Below, in pieces: positions 1-5,544 of a DNA stretch of 6,489 nucleotides (within the stretch, counting starts at the first letter, position 1; each line of letters begins with the position of its first letter). The notes beneath the pieces were generated by a model, which saw only the letters and a program-made list of their open reading frames with translations, did no database searches and had not been told where the DNA came from. The translations under genes were made by a program, and so were the position numbers. Origin of the DNA: Pseudomonadota bacterium (GTDB lineage: Bacteria; Pseudomonadota; Alphaproteobacteria; Micropepsales; Micropepsaceae); the NCBI GenBank assembly GCA_025360685.1, contig JANYBR010000018.1, forward strand, positions 1 through 6,489. The letters are read 5' to 3'.

Positions 1-39
1 GACGTGGTTGCGGCGCCGTTGCCGGATGACGAGTCCTGA
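1..39 (+). CDS. possible C-terminal end of an upstream gene (partial)
   Basis: Frame 1 reads twelve codons (DVVAAPLPDDES) and ends with a TGA at 37-39 whose last base is the first base of the recR ATG. A TGATG overlap of this kind is typical of translationally coupled genes. In many bacteria the gene just upstream of recR encodes the YbaB/EbfC nucleoid-associated protein, but twelve residues are too few to identify it and I do not recognise them as a YbaB tail. The stop in this frame could also be chance. Confidence 0.25.
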   Translation, partial: DVVAAPLPDDES

Positions 40-641
40 TGGCTTCGCTCTCCGCCGGTCCCGAGATCGAGCGCCTGATCCAGCTGCTCGCCAAGCTGCC
101 GGGTCTCGGCCCGCGTTCGGCGCGGCGCGCGGCACTGGCGCTGCTGAAAAAGCGCGACTTGCTGCTCGAGCCGCTTTCCGCCGCCATGCGCGATGCGGCG
201 GCTGCGATCAAGACCTGCGAGGTTTGCGGCAATCTCGACACGGTCTCGCCCTGTTCGCTGTGCCGCGACGAACGGCGCGACAAGCATCTTCTGTGCGTGG
301 TGGAGGACGTCGCCGATCTTTGGGCCCTGGAACGCGCGAGCGTGTTCCGCGGCAAGTATCATGTGCTGGGCGGCGCGCTCTCGGCGCTGGACGGCGTGAC
401 TCCCGAGCGGCTCAACGTAATGTCGCTGCTGGAACGCGTGAAGCATGGCGTGGTCGAAGTCATCCTCGCCATGAACGCCACTGTCGAAGGCCAGACCACG
501 GCGCATTATCTGATCGACACTTTAAGCGCATCGGGCGTGAAGGTGACACGTCTTGCCCATGGCGTGCCGGTCGGCGGCGAGCTCGACTATCTCGACGAAG
601 GCACGCTCTCCGCTGCGTTCAAGGCGCGGCGGTCGATGTAG
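39..641 (+). CDS. recR: recombination mediator protein RecR
   Basis: RecR acts with RecF and RecO to load RecA on SSB-coated single-stranded DNA at gaps, in the RecFOR pathway. The 200-residue product has the usual family length and full domain order. A helix-hairpin-helix segment lies at residues 18-30 (KLPGLGPRSARR). A four-cysteine zinc finger has C60, C63, C72 and C75. A Toprim domain starts near residue 84 (LLCVVED, with E89 and D90) and runs to about 165. The C-terminal signature LAHGVPVGGELDYLDEGTL is at 172-190. The ATG at 39 is chosen because the product begins directly before the conserved PEIERLIQLLAKLPGLG region and overlaps an upstream stop codon as TGATG, suggesting coupling; only a weak GAG lies at the ribosome-binding position. 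The gene faces rmuC across a 407-bp gap. The identification is secure. Confidence 0.97.
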   Translation: MASLSAGPEIERLIQLLAKLPGLGPRSARRAALALLKKRDLLLEPLSAAMRDAAAAIKTCEVCGNLDTVSPCSLCRDERRDKHLLCVVEDVADLWALERASVFRGKYHVLGGALSALDGVTPERLNVMSLLERVKHGVVEVILAMNATVEGQTTAHYLIDTLSASGVKVTRLAHGVPVGGELDYLDEGTLSAAFKARRSM

Positions 642-650
642 CGTCGAAAC

Positions 651-717
651 TTATCCAACACCGCGAGCGGATTTTTCCAGCCGCGGCGGCCCGGCAGTGC
701 GTCGCGCTGTTGGATAA
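651..717. repeat. 16-bp imperfect inverted repeat downstream of recR
   Basis: TTATCCAACA at 651-660 is the exact reverse complement of TGTTGGATAA at 708-717. After one mismatch (661/707), CGCGA at 662-666 pairs with TCGCG at 702-706, so 15 of 16 positions match across a 35-nt loop. It begins 10 nt after the recR stop. A competing small hairpin pairs CGCGC (703-707) with GCGCG (722-726), and T7 follows at 733-739. It could contribute to recR transcript ending or stability, but the distance from stem to T-run is too long for a standard intrinsic terminator. Confidence 0.5.
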
Positions 718-855
718 CTTCGCGCGGGAGAATTTTTTTCGAGATTTATTTTGTAAGAATTCAGGCGCCTCTTGAACCGTCACGGTCAAATCACCAATTG
801 CGCTATATCCCAACAGGTGCGAGCGAAGCGCGGACGCTAAGTTGCCATTCGATTT

Positions 856-1021
856 GTCATGGCCCGCCCCCACACTGTCGTTAGGGGCAGAGCGGGCCAC
901 CCAGTTGGGGACATGCAATTTTTCGAAAGATTGGTCCGAGACTTTGCTTGCGAATTGCGAGTCTCTCGTTACCTGGGTGGCCCGCTCTGCCCCTAACGAC
1001 AGTGTGGGGGCGGGCCATGAC
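856..1021. repeat. REPIN-like element with perfect 49-bp inverted arms
   Basis: The left arm 856-904 (GTCATGGCCC...GCCACCCAG) and the right arm 973-1021 are exact reverse complements over all 49 bases, separated by 68 bp. Each arm is itself a hairpin: in the left arm TGGCCCGC (860-867) pairs with GCGGGCCA (892-899), then CCCC (868-871) pairs with GGGG (884-887), leaving a loop containing CTGTCG. The spacer holds TTTCGAAA (921-928) and a GAGACT/AGTCTC hairpin (938-943/960-965). Two hairpin units in inverted orientation match the organisation of REPINs/BIMEs. I see no clear target-site duplication and no open frame that looks real inside. Confidence 0.85.
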
Positions 1022-1048
1022 GCTCAAAAAAAGGAACTTGAATCGCGT

Positions 1049-2116
1049 CTACGTCCCCGGCGGCAGTTGCCGTTGGGCGATTTCAGGAGTCGCCAGTTCG
1101 ACATTTTCTATCTTTTCGGCACGTGAACTGATGCGGCCCGATCGCGTGATGATGTCCTTCATGTCGCCTTCTGCCTGGTTCATGTGTCTTTGCAGCTTCT
1201 CGGTTGCGTCGGAGAGAAGTCTCACATCCTTGAGAAGGGCTCCGACTTCGTTCTGGATCAGGTCGGCTTGTTCACGCATGCGTGCGTCTTTCATCACGGT
1301 CTGCACTGTGTTGATCGCAAGCATCAATATGTTCGGAGAAACCACGATGACCTGTGATCGATGTGCTTTCTGAATTACGTCGGAAAATCCGTCATGCAGA
1401 TCCGCATAGATTGACTCCGAAGGCACGAACATGATGGCCGGCGATTGTACTTCTCCGGGGATCAGATACTTTTCGGCAATGTCCGAAACGTGCTTGGCGA
1501 CGTCCGAACGTACCCGGGCAAGCGCGTTTTTTTTCTCCTCGTCCGTTGTTGCGTTCTTGAGCAGCGTGAAGCACTCCAAGGGAAATTTGGAATCGATGAC
1601 GATGCAGGCCTTGGCGCCGGGAAGGATGATCTTGCAGTCGGGGCGATTATTGTTCGAAAGCCTGCCTTGGAACTCGTACAGGTTGGACGGCAGGCCATCG
1701 CGCACGATTTCCTCCATTTGCGCCTGACCGTAAGCGCCGCGTGACTGCTTGTTGGAGAGAATCTGTTGAAGATTTACGACATGGCCCGAAAGAGCCGAAA
1801 TATTCTTCTGGGCTTCGTCGATTACTGTGAGGCGCTCGCCGATTCCGGAGATTGTCGCCGCCGTCTTGGTCGCGCTGTCGGTCAGCGAGTCGCCCAGGCG
1901 TTTGTCGAAAGCCTCGATTCTTTCGGCCAGCATGGTTTGGAGCCGCGCCTGCGCCTCGACTGTTTGTTGGAATTGTCCGGCGATGTTTCCCTGACCGCGA
2001 ATGACGTCATCCAGCCGGGGGTCGGCCGGTTCGCCCGATCGTCCGCGCAACGCCATGGCGATGATCACCGCCGCCGCGACGACGCCAACCGCCAGTATGA
2101 AAAGGGCTAGTTCCAT
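1049..2116 (-). CDS. rmuC: DNA recombination protein RmuC
   Basis: RmuC-family proteins limit DNA inversions and rearrangements at repeats. The family is predicted to have a restriction-endonuclease-like (PD-(D/E)XK) fold, and the exact reaction is not established. The 355-residue product starts with a hydrophobic segment (about 3-23, LALFILAVGVVAAAVIIAMAL), which probably anchors it in the inner membrane. A helical, Gln/Ala-rich, probably coiled-coil stretch follows (about 45-125), then the RmuC domain (about 127-325). Family hallmarks are RGAYGQAQMEEI (126-137), RPDCKIILPG with D160, IDSKFPLE with D175 and K177 as likely catalytic residues, and IMFVPSES (228-235). It is on the short side for the family and has a short tail. 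The ATG at 2114-2116 is chosen because it directly precedes the membrane segment. It diverges from def across 53 bp and converges on recR. Its base composition is visibly less GC-rich than its neighbours. Confidence 0.93.
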   Translation of the reverse strand: MELALFILAVGVVAAAVIIAMALRGRSGEPADPRLDDVIRGQGNIAGQFQQTVEAQARLQTMLAERIEAFDKRLGDSLTDSATKTAATISGIGERLTVIDEAQKNISALSGHVVNLQQILSNKQSRGAYGQAQMEEIVRDGLPSNLYEFQGRLSNNNRPDCKIILPGAKACIVIDSKFPLECFTLLKNATTDEEKKNALARVRSDVAKHVSDIAEKYLIPGEVQSPAIMFVPSESIYADLHDGFSDVIQKAHRSQVIVVSPNILMLAINTVQTVMKDARMREQADLIQNEVGALLKDVRLLSDATEKLQRHMNQAEGDMKDIITRSGRISSRAEKIENVELATPEIAQRQLPPGT

Positions 2117-2134
2117 GCCTGCGCCTGCGTTCCC

Positions 2135-2163
2135 TTGACCCCAAAGGCCTCCAAGACTATCTC
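2135..2163 (+). promoter_or_regulatory. candidate def promoter in the rmuC-def divergent gap
   Basis: The 53-bp divergent gap contains TTGACC (2135-2140), close to the TTGACA -35 consensus. A weak TATCTC (2158-2163) lies 17 bp downstream as a possible -10. If it is used, transcription would begin about at the def ATG (2170), giving a nearly leaderless mRNA, which would fit the absence of a Shine-Dalgarno sequence there. The -10 match is poor, so this is a suggestion only. The promoter for rmuC must lie in the same gap or inside the def coding region. Confidence 0.25.
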
Positions 2164-2169
2164 CCGGAC

Positions 2170-2688
2170 ATGGCCATTCGCCCCATCCTTACCGCGCCCG
2201 ATCCGCGCCTCAAAGCGGTGTCGAAGTCCGTCGATTCCGTCGACGCGGCGACGCGCCGCCTGATCGACGACATGGTCGAGAGCATGTACGAGGCCGACGG
2301 TATCGGCCTTGCCGCCGTGCAGGTCGGCGTGGCGCAGCGCATCATCGTGATGGATCTGGACCAGAAGGACGGCAAGCAGAATCCGCGCGCCTTCATCAAT
2401 CCGCTCATCACCTGGCGGTCGGAGGAGGTGGCGAGATTCGAGGAAGGCTGCCTCTCGGTGCCGGAAATCTGGGAAGAGGTGGAGCGCTCGGCCAACATCA
2501 AGGCGGAGTTCCTCGATCGCGAGGGCCACAAGCAGCTGCTGGAGGCCGACGGCTTGCTCGCCACCTGCCTGCAGCACGAGATGGATCACCTGGAGGGCGT
2601 GCTGTTCATCGACCACCTCTCCAAGCTCAAGCGCTCGATCGCGCTGCGCAAACTGCAAAAGGCCAAGCGTCTGAAAGAGACCGGGTGA
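2170..2688 (+). CDS. def: peptide deformylase
   Basis: Peptide deformylase removes the formyl group from the N-terminal formyl-methionine of nascent proteins as they leave the ribosome, in the cytoplasm. The 172-residue protein has all three metal-site motifs in order: GIGLAAVQ (44-51), EGCLS (92-96, metal ligand C94) and HEMDH (136-140, ligands H136 and H140, catalytic E137). The flanking CLQHEMDHLEGVLFIDHLSK is typical of the family, and the Lys/Arg-rich tail (152-172) resembles that of proteobacterial enzymes. The ATG at 2170 gives the usual start MAIRPILTAPDPRLK; no clear ribosome-binding site precedes it. It is the first gene of the def-fmt-truA series and diverges from rmuC. The 221-bp distance to fmt is wide for a pair that is usually tightly linked, because a repeat lies between them. 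Confidence 0.97.
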   Translation: MAIRPILTAPDPRLKAVSKSVDSVDAATRRLIDDMVESMYEADGIGLAAVQVGVAQRIIVMDLDQKDGKQNPRAFINPLITWRSEEVARFEEGCLSVPEIWEEVERSANIKAEFLDREGHKQLLEADGLLATCLQHEMDHLEGVLFIDHLSKLKRSIALRKLQKAKRLKETG

Positions 2689-2702
2689 CTACGTCATCAC
2701 CG

Positions 2703-2822
2703 CTGTCATCCCGGAAGCCGATTCTGAGCGGCAGCGAAGAACCCGGCTGTCCGGGACCCACCGGATGCTGCACGATGGGTCCCGGCTCTGCGCGATGTTC
2801 CATCACTTGGCCGGGATGACAG
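2703..2822. repeat. palindromic intergenic repeat, copy 1 (def-fmt gap)
   Basis: This 120-bp element is bounded by a perfect 12-bp inverted repeat, CTGTCATCCCGG (2703-2714) and CCGGGATGACAG (2811-2822). It has an inner perfect 10-bp stem, CCGGGACCCA (2751-2760) with TGGGTCCCGG (2776-2785), around a 15-nt loop. The ends, the inner stem and the CACGA before the right half-stem recur in the copy at 4635-4734. Sequences of this type are, to my knowledge, dispersed in intergenic regions of many alphaproteobacterial genomes. It starts 14 nt after the def stop and could form a structure in the def-fmt transcript. No T-run follows, so it is not a standard terminator. Confidence 0.85.
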
Positions 2823-2832
2823 GCCTTCAGAC

Positions 2833-2913
2833 ATGACCCTTCGCCTCATGCTTCGCCGCTCTTGGTCCTACGCTGTCGCTAGGGCACGTCGGCAATCCGA
2901 GCATTTGAAATGA
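2833..2913 (+). CDS. possible 26-residue ORF overlapping the fmt start
   Basis: An ATG at 2833 opens a 26-codon frame (MTLRLMLRRSWSYAVARARR, then QSEHLK) whose TGA (2911-2913) overlaps the fmt ATG (2910-2912) as ATGA, an arrangement typical of translational coupling. A weak AGG (2821-2823) lies 9 nt upstream. The predicted peptide is strongly basic, and I recognise no family. Part of the frame (2867-2883) covers a small hairpin whose loop sequence resembles the REP-like units elsewhere in the window, which argues that this may be non-coding DNA. Either a leader peptide coupled to fmt or a chance frame is possible. Confidence 0.22.
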   Translation: MTLRLMLRRSWSYAVARARRQSEHLK

Positions 2914-3827
2914 GTTTGCGGCTTGCATTCATGGGAACGCCGCAGTTCGCGGTGCCCACTCTGGTCGAACTGATCGGGCAGGGGCACGAGATCGCGTGCG
3001 TCTATTCGCAGCCGCCGCGGCCGAAAGGCCGTGGACTCGCGATGGAAACCTCGCCGGTGCACGCGCTGGCGCTGAGCCACAAGATCGCCGTGCGAACGCC
3101 GGTGTCGTTGAAAGACCCGGCGCAGCACGAGCTGTTCGCCGCGCTCCAGGTCGATGCGGCCATTGTCGTCGCCTACGGATTGTTGTTGCCGAAAGCCGTC
3201 CTGGATGCGCCGCGCCTGGGCTGCTTCAACCTGCACGGCTCGCTGCTGCCGCGCTGGCGTGGCGCGGCGCCGATCCAGCGCGCCATCATGGCCGGCGATG
3301 CGCAAACCGGCGTGATGAGCATGCGCATGGAAGAAGGCCTCGACACCGGCCCGGTGCTTATGGCGGAACGCACGGCGATCGGCCGCAAGACCTATGGCGA
3401 ATTGCAAGACGAACTGGCGCGGCTCGGCGCCGATCTGATGGCGCGCACATTGGCCGCGCTGGAGCGTGGCTCGATCACGGACCGGCCGCAGTCGCTGGAA
3501 GGCGTGTGCTACGCCAGGAAGATCGAAAAATCGGAAACGCGCATCGACTGGAGCAAATCCGCGCGCGAAGTGGATTGCCTGATCCGCGGCCTTTCACCGG
3601 CGCCCGGCGCCTGGAGCGCTGTGAAAGGCGAGCGGGTGAAGATTTTGAACTGCGAACCGGTTGAGGGCAGCGGCCCGCCGGGCACGTTGCTCGACGATGC
3701 GCTCACCGTCGCTTGTGGCGCGGGCGCCGTGCATCTCACGCGTCTGCAGCGCCCGGGCAAGTCGGCGATGGACGCGCACGAATTGCTGCGCGGCTTCGCA
3801 CTGAAGAAGGGTGAGGTATTGACGTGA
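2910..3827 (+). CDS. fmt: methionyl-tRNA formyltransferase
   Basis: Fmt transfers a formyl group from 10-formyltetrahydrofolate to Met-tRNA(fMet), making the initiator tRNA used in bacterial translation; Def later removes that group. The 305-residue product is normal for the family. The N-terminal formyltransferase domain (about 3-185) has FMGTPQFAVPTL (7-18), the tRNA-contacting loop RPKGRG (37-42), and FNLHGSLLPRWRGAAPIQ (106-123) with catalytic N107 and H109. The third catalytic residue, D145, lies in MEEGLDTGPVL. The C-terminal domain (about 206-305) carries the IDWSKSAREVDCLIRGLSPAPGAW region. The ATG at 2910 matches the usual family start (MSLRLAFMGTP); no good ribosome-binding site is seen, but an upstream small frame ends on it as ATGA. 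It follows def by 221 bp and precedes truA by 66 bp, both gaps being filled largely with palindromic DNA. Confidence 0.97.
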   Translation: MSLRLAFMGTPQFAVPTLVELIGQGHEIACVYSQPPRPKGRGLAMETSPVHALALSHKIAVRTPVSLKDPAQHELFAALQVDAAIVVAYGLLLPKAVLDAPRLGCFNLHGSLLPRWRGAAPIQRAIMAGDAQTGVMSMRMEEGLDTGPVLMAERTAIGRKTYGELQDELARLGADLMARTLAALERGSITDRPQSLEGVCYARKIEKSETRIDWSKSAREVDCLIRGLSPAPGAWSAVKGERVKILNCEPVEGSGPPGTLLDDALTVACGAGAVHLTRLQRPGKSAMDAHELLRGFALKKGEVLT

Positions 3828-3837
3828 CTTTTCTCCC

Positions 3838-3885
3838 GTCATGGCCGGGCGTTGCGACGCTGTCGCTGCAACCCGTGCCACCCAG
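3838..3885. repeat. single REP-like hairpin unit in the truA leader
   Basis: This 48-bp stretch starts GTCATGGCC and ends GCCACCCAG, the same ends as each arm of the 856-1021 element, and it has the same CTGTCG loop core (3860-3865). The stem sequence differs but still pairs: TGGC (3842-3845) with GCCA (3877-3880), CGG (3846-3848) with CCG (3873-3875), and GTTGC (3851-3855) with GCAAC (3868-3872). Different stems with preserved pairing suggest selection for the hairpin. It begins 10 nt after the fmt stop and ends 8 nt before the truA ATG, so it occupies the place where a truA ribosome-binding site would be expected. Confidence 0.7.
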
Positions 3886-3893
3886 CCAATAAA

Positions 3894-4634
3894 ATGCCGC
3901 GCTATCGACTGACCTTGGAATATGACGGCGGCGCGCTGGTCGGCTGGCAACGGCAGGACAATGGCCCTTCGGTGCAGGGCGTACTGGAAGACGCGATCGA
4001 GAAATTATCGTCCGAGCGCGTCACAGTGCACGGCGCCGGCCGCACCGATGCCGGTGTGCATGCTCTGGGACAGGTGGCGCATTTCGAGCTGGAAAAAGAC
4101 TTTGCGCCCGACAGGATTCGTGACGGCCTCAATCATTTCGTCCGTCCCGCCGCGATCACGGTGCTCGATGCCGCCGTGGCAGCGCCGGATTTTCATGCGC
4201 GCTTCTCGGCCACGCGCCGGCACTATCTGTATCGCATCCTCGTTCGCCGTCCGCCGCCGGCGCTGGAAAGAGGCCGTGTCTGGCATGTGGTTCACGAACT
4301 GGATGCGGAGGCGATGCATCACGCGGCCCGGGCATTGGTCGGCCAGCATGATTTCACGACGTTCCGCGCCGCGGAGTGCCAGGCCAAGTCGCCGGCGAAG
4401 ACTCTCGACCGGCTCGATGTCCGGCGCGCGGCCGATGAGATTCACATCGAGGCTTCGGCGCGCTCGTTCCTGCATCATCAGGTACGCTCGATGGTGGGTT
4501 CCTTGAAGCTGGTGGGCGAGGGCAAATGGCGCGCGCGCGATCTCGCCGACGCATTGGCGGCGAAGGACCGTTCGCGCTGCGGCCCGGTGGCGCCGCCCGA
4601 TGGGCTGTATCTGGTGAGGGTGGATTACAACTGA
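3894..4634 (+). CDS. truA: tRNA pseudouridine(38-40) synthase TruA
   Basis: TruA isomerises uridines 38, 39 and 40 in the anticodon arm of many tRNAs to pseudouridine. The 246-residue product carries the family signatures in order: YRLTLEYDGGALVGWQRQ (4-21), SVQGVLEDAI (26-35), and GAGRTDAGVHALGQVAHF (47-64) with catalytic D52. Further along are FHARFSATRRHYLYRI and, in the C-terminal half, SFLHHQVRSMVGSL. The ATG at 3894 is preferred over an in-frame TTG at 3852, because MPRYRLTLEYDGG is the typical start and the upstream codons fall inside a repeat unit. No Shine-Dalgarno sequence is visible before the ATG (cccagccaataaa), and a hairpin ends 8 nt upstream. It is last in the def-fmt-truA series and converges with murI, a palindromic repeat starting at the base after its stop. 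Confidence 0.96.
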   Translation: MPRYRLTLEYDGGALVGWQRQDNGPSVQGVLEDAIEKLSSERVTVHGAGRTDAGVHALGQVAHFELEKDFAPDRIRDGLNHFVRPAAITVLDAAVAAPDFHARFSATRRHYLYRILVRRPPPALERGRVWHVVHELDAEAMHHAARALVGQHDFTTFRAAECQAKSPAKTLDRLDVRRAADEIHIEASARSFLHHQVRSMVGSLKLVGEGKWRARDLADALAAKDRSRCGPVAPPDGLYLVRVDYN

Positions 4635-4734
4635 CTGTCATCCCGGACGAGCGCAGCGAGGTCCGGGACCCATCCAGACGGGTTCACGATGGGTCCCGGC
4701 CTGCGCTCGCTGCGCGAGCTTGCCGAGATGACAG
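4635..4734. repeat. palindromic intergenic repeat, copy 2 (truA-murI gap)
   Basis: This 100-bp element fills the whole space between the convergent truA TGA (4632-4634) and murI TAA (4737-4735), with no base to spare. The ends CTGTCATCCCGG (4635-4646) and CCGAGATGACAG (4723-4734) pair with one mismatch. The inner stem CCGGGACCCAT (4663-4673) pairs perfectly with ATGGGTCCCGG (4689-4699) around a 15-nt loop, and GAGCGCAG and CTGCGCTC segments between the two can also pair. Ends, inner stem and loop size match the copy at 2703-2822. Given its position between two converging genes it may act as a two-way transcript end or 3' stabiliser; that role is inferred, and no T-run is present. Confidence 0.88.
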
Positions 4735-5544
4735 TTAGGATTGCAAATCGATCAGCTCGACCAAACCCGGATCGATCGGCTGGCCGAGGAAGATTTCGCC
4801 GACTCTTGCAAATCGGTCCGGCGCATCGGTGGCGAGGAACTTCAGAGTGTGCGAGCCGCCGGCGCTTGCCATGTCGCGCGCCTTGAGCAGGGCTGCGACC
4901 GCGTCCGCCGTCGTGATCGCGCTGTCGACCAGCACGACGTCGCTGCCAGCGAGGCGGGCGAGGACCGGCTTCAACACCGGATAGTGCGTGCAGCCGAGCA
5001 GCAGGCATTTGGGTTTCGGCACCGTCGCCAGAAGCGGATCGAGATAGCGATGGATCACCGCCTCGACGATCGGCCCGTCGATCAGGCCCTCCTCGGTCAT
5101 CGGCACGAACAGGGAGCAGGCCTGCTGCGCGATCGGCACGTTCGAACCGAGTGCGCGGATGGCGCTGCGATAGGCGCCGCCTTTCACGGTGCCTTCGGTG
5201 GCAATGATGGCGATGGGTCCTTGCGGAGCCGCCGCGAGCGCCGCCTGTGCGCCCGGCTCGATCACGCCGATCACGGGCAGTGGGTCCAGCGCCGTCTTTA
5301 ACGCCGGAAGCGATATGGATGCGGTGTTGCAGGCGACGACGACCATCTTCACGCCGCGTGCGACGAGCGCGCTGGAGGCCTGCAGCGCATAACGGCGCAC
5401 CGTGTCTGCGCTCTTGGTGCCATAGGGCAGGCGCGCGGTGTCGCCGAGATAGACGAAACTTTCGCGCGGCAGGCGCGCCATCAGCGCGCGCAGGACGGTC
5501 AGCCCGCCCATGCCGGAGTCGAACACACCGATCGGCGCGCTCAT
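4735..5544 (-). CDS. murI: glutamate racemase
   Basis: MurI interconverts L- and D-glutamate without a cofactor, supplying D-glutamate for MurD in peptidoglycan precursor synthesis. The 269-residue product is normal for the family. Asp/Glu racemase signatures are IGVFDSGMGGLTVLRAL (5-21, D9 conserved), YLGDTARLPYGTKS (32-45), VVVACNTAS (68-76, catalytic C72) and LLLGCTHYP (181-189, catalytic C185 with H187). The start at 5544 is chosen over an in-frame ATG at 5625, because IGVFDSG normally lies within the first ten residues and the extra 27 residues (Arg/His-rich) are simply dapE coding sequence read in another frame. That ATG overlaps the dapE TGA as ATGA, so the two genes are probably co-transcribed and translationally coupled. 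From memory, the compact FDSGMGGLTV and GDTARLPYG form is unlike the murI of typical rhizobia, a point for a tree to test. Confidence 0.96.
   Translation of the reverse strand: MSAPIGVFDSGMGGLTVLRALMARLPRESFVYLGDTARLPYGTKSADTVRRYALQASSALVARGVKMVVVACNTASISLPALKTALDPLPVIGVIEPGAQAALAAAPQGPIAIIATEGTVKGGAYRSAIRALGSNVPIAQQACSLFVPMTEEGLIDGPIVEAVIHRYLDPLLATVPKPKCLLLGCTHYPVLKPVLARLAGSDVVLVDSAITTADAVAALLKARDMASAGGSHTLKFLATDAPDRFARVGEIFLGQPIDPGLVELIDLQS

Larger units (their letters stand above)
642..1048. other. recR-rmuC convergent intergenic region, no convincing gene
   Basis: This 407-bp gap lies between the recR and rmuC stop codons. It holds a 16-bp imperfect inverted repeat (651-717), an AT-rich stretch with T7 at 733-739, a small bulged palindrome (TTGAACCGTCACGGTCAA, 772-789), and the 166-bp inverted-repeat element at 856-1021. 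Open frames of about 95-100 codons cross it on both strands, but they are built from the repeat arms and have no family-like features, so I call no gene. No clean hairpin plus T-run terminator is visible for either recR or rmuC. Confidence 0.7.

Noticed and set aside
651..717. TTATCCAACA as a DnaA box pair
   Set aside because: The DnaA consensus is TTATNCACA. The last positions do not fit (AAC instead of ACA), and no origin features surround it.
8..775. 255-codon open frame on + covering recR and part of the gap
   Set aside because: It overlaps recR in another frame, is extremely Arg/Ala-rich, and has no recognisable motif, as expected from GC-rich antiframe sequence.
619..918. 99-codon frame on - in the recR-rmuC gap
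   Set aside because: It overlaps the end of recR and takes its N-terminus from the left repeat arm. The same peptide segment appears in the + strand frame at 842-1126 from the right arm, so it is repeat translation, not a gene.
973..1021. Right repeat arm as an intrinsic terminator for rmuC
   Set aside because: Read from rmuC, the T7 tract (complement of 1025-1031) comes before the hairpin rather than after it, so the order is wrong for an intrinsic terminator.
948..1373. 141-codon + frame overlapping rmuC
   Set aside because: It lies largely antisense to the well-supported RmuC domain and begins inside the repeat element; no family features.
2107..2658. 183-codon antisense frame over def
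   Set aside because: def has all three deformylase motifs in the + frame; this His/Arg/Leu-rich reading is its shadow.
3852..3893. TTG start extending TruA by 14 residues
   Set aside because: The extra codons fall in the REP-like hairpin, and MPRYRLTLEYDGG is the normal TruA start.
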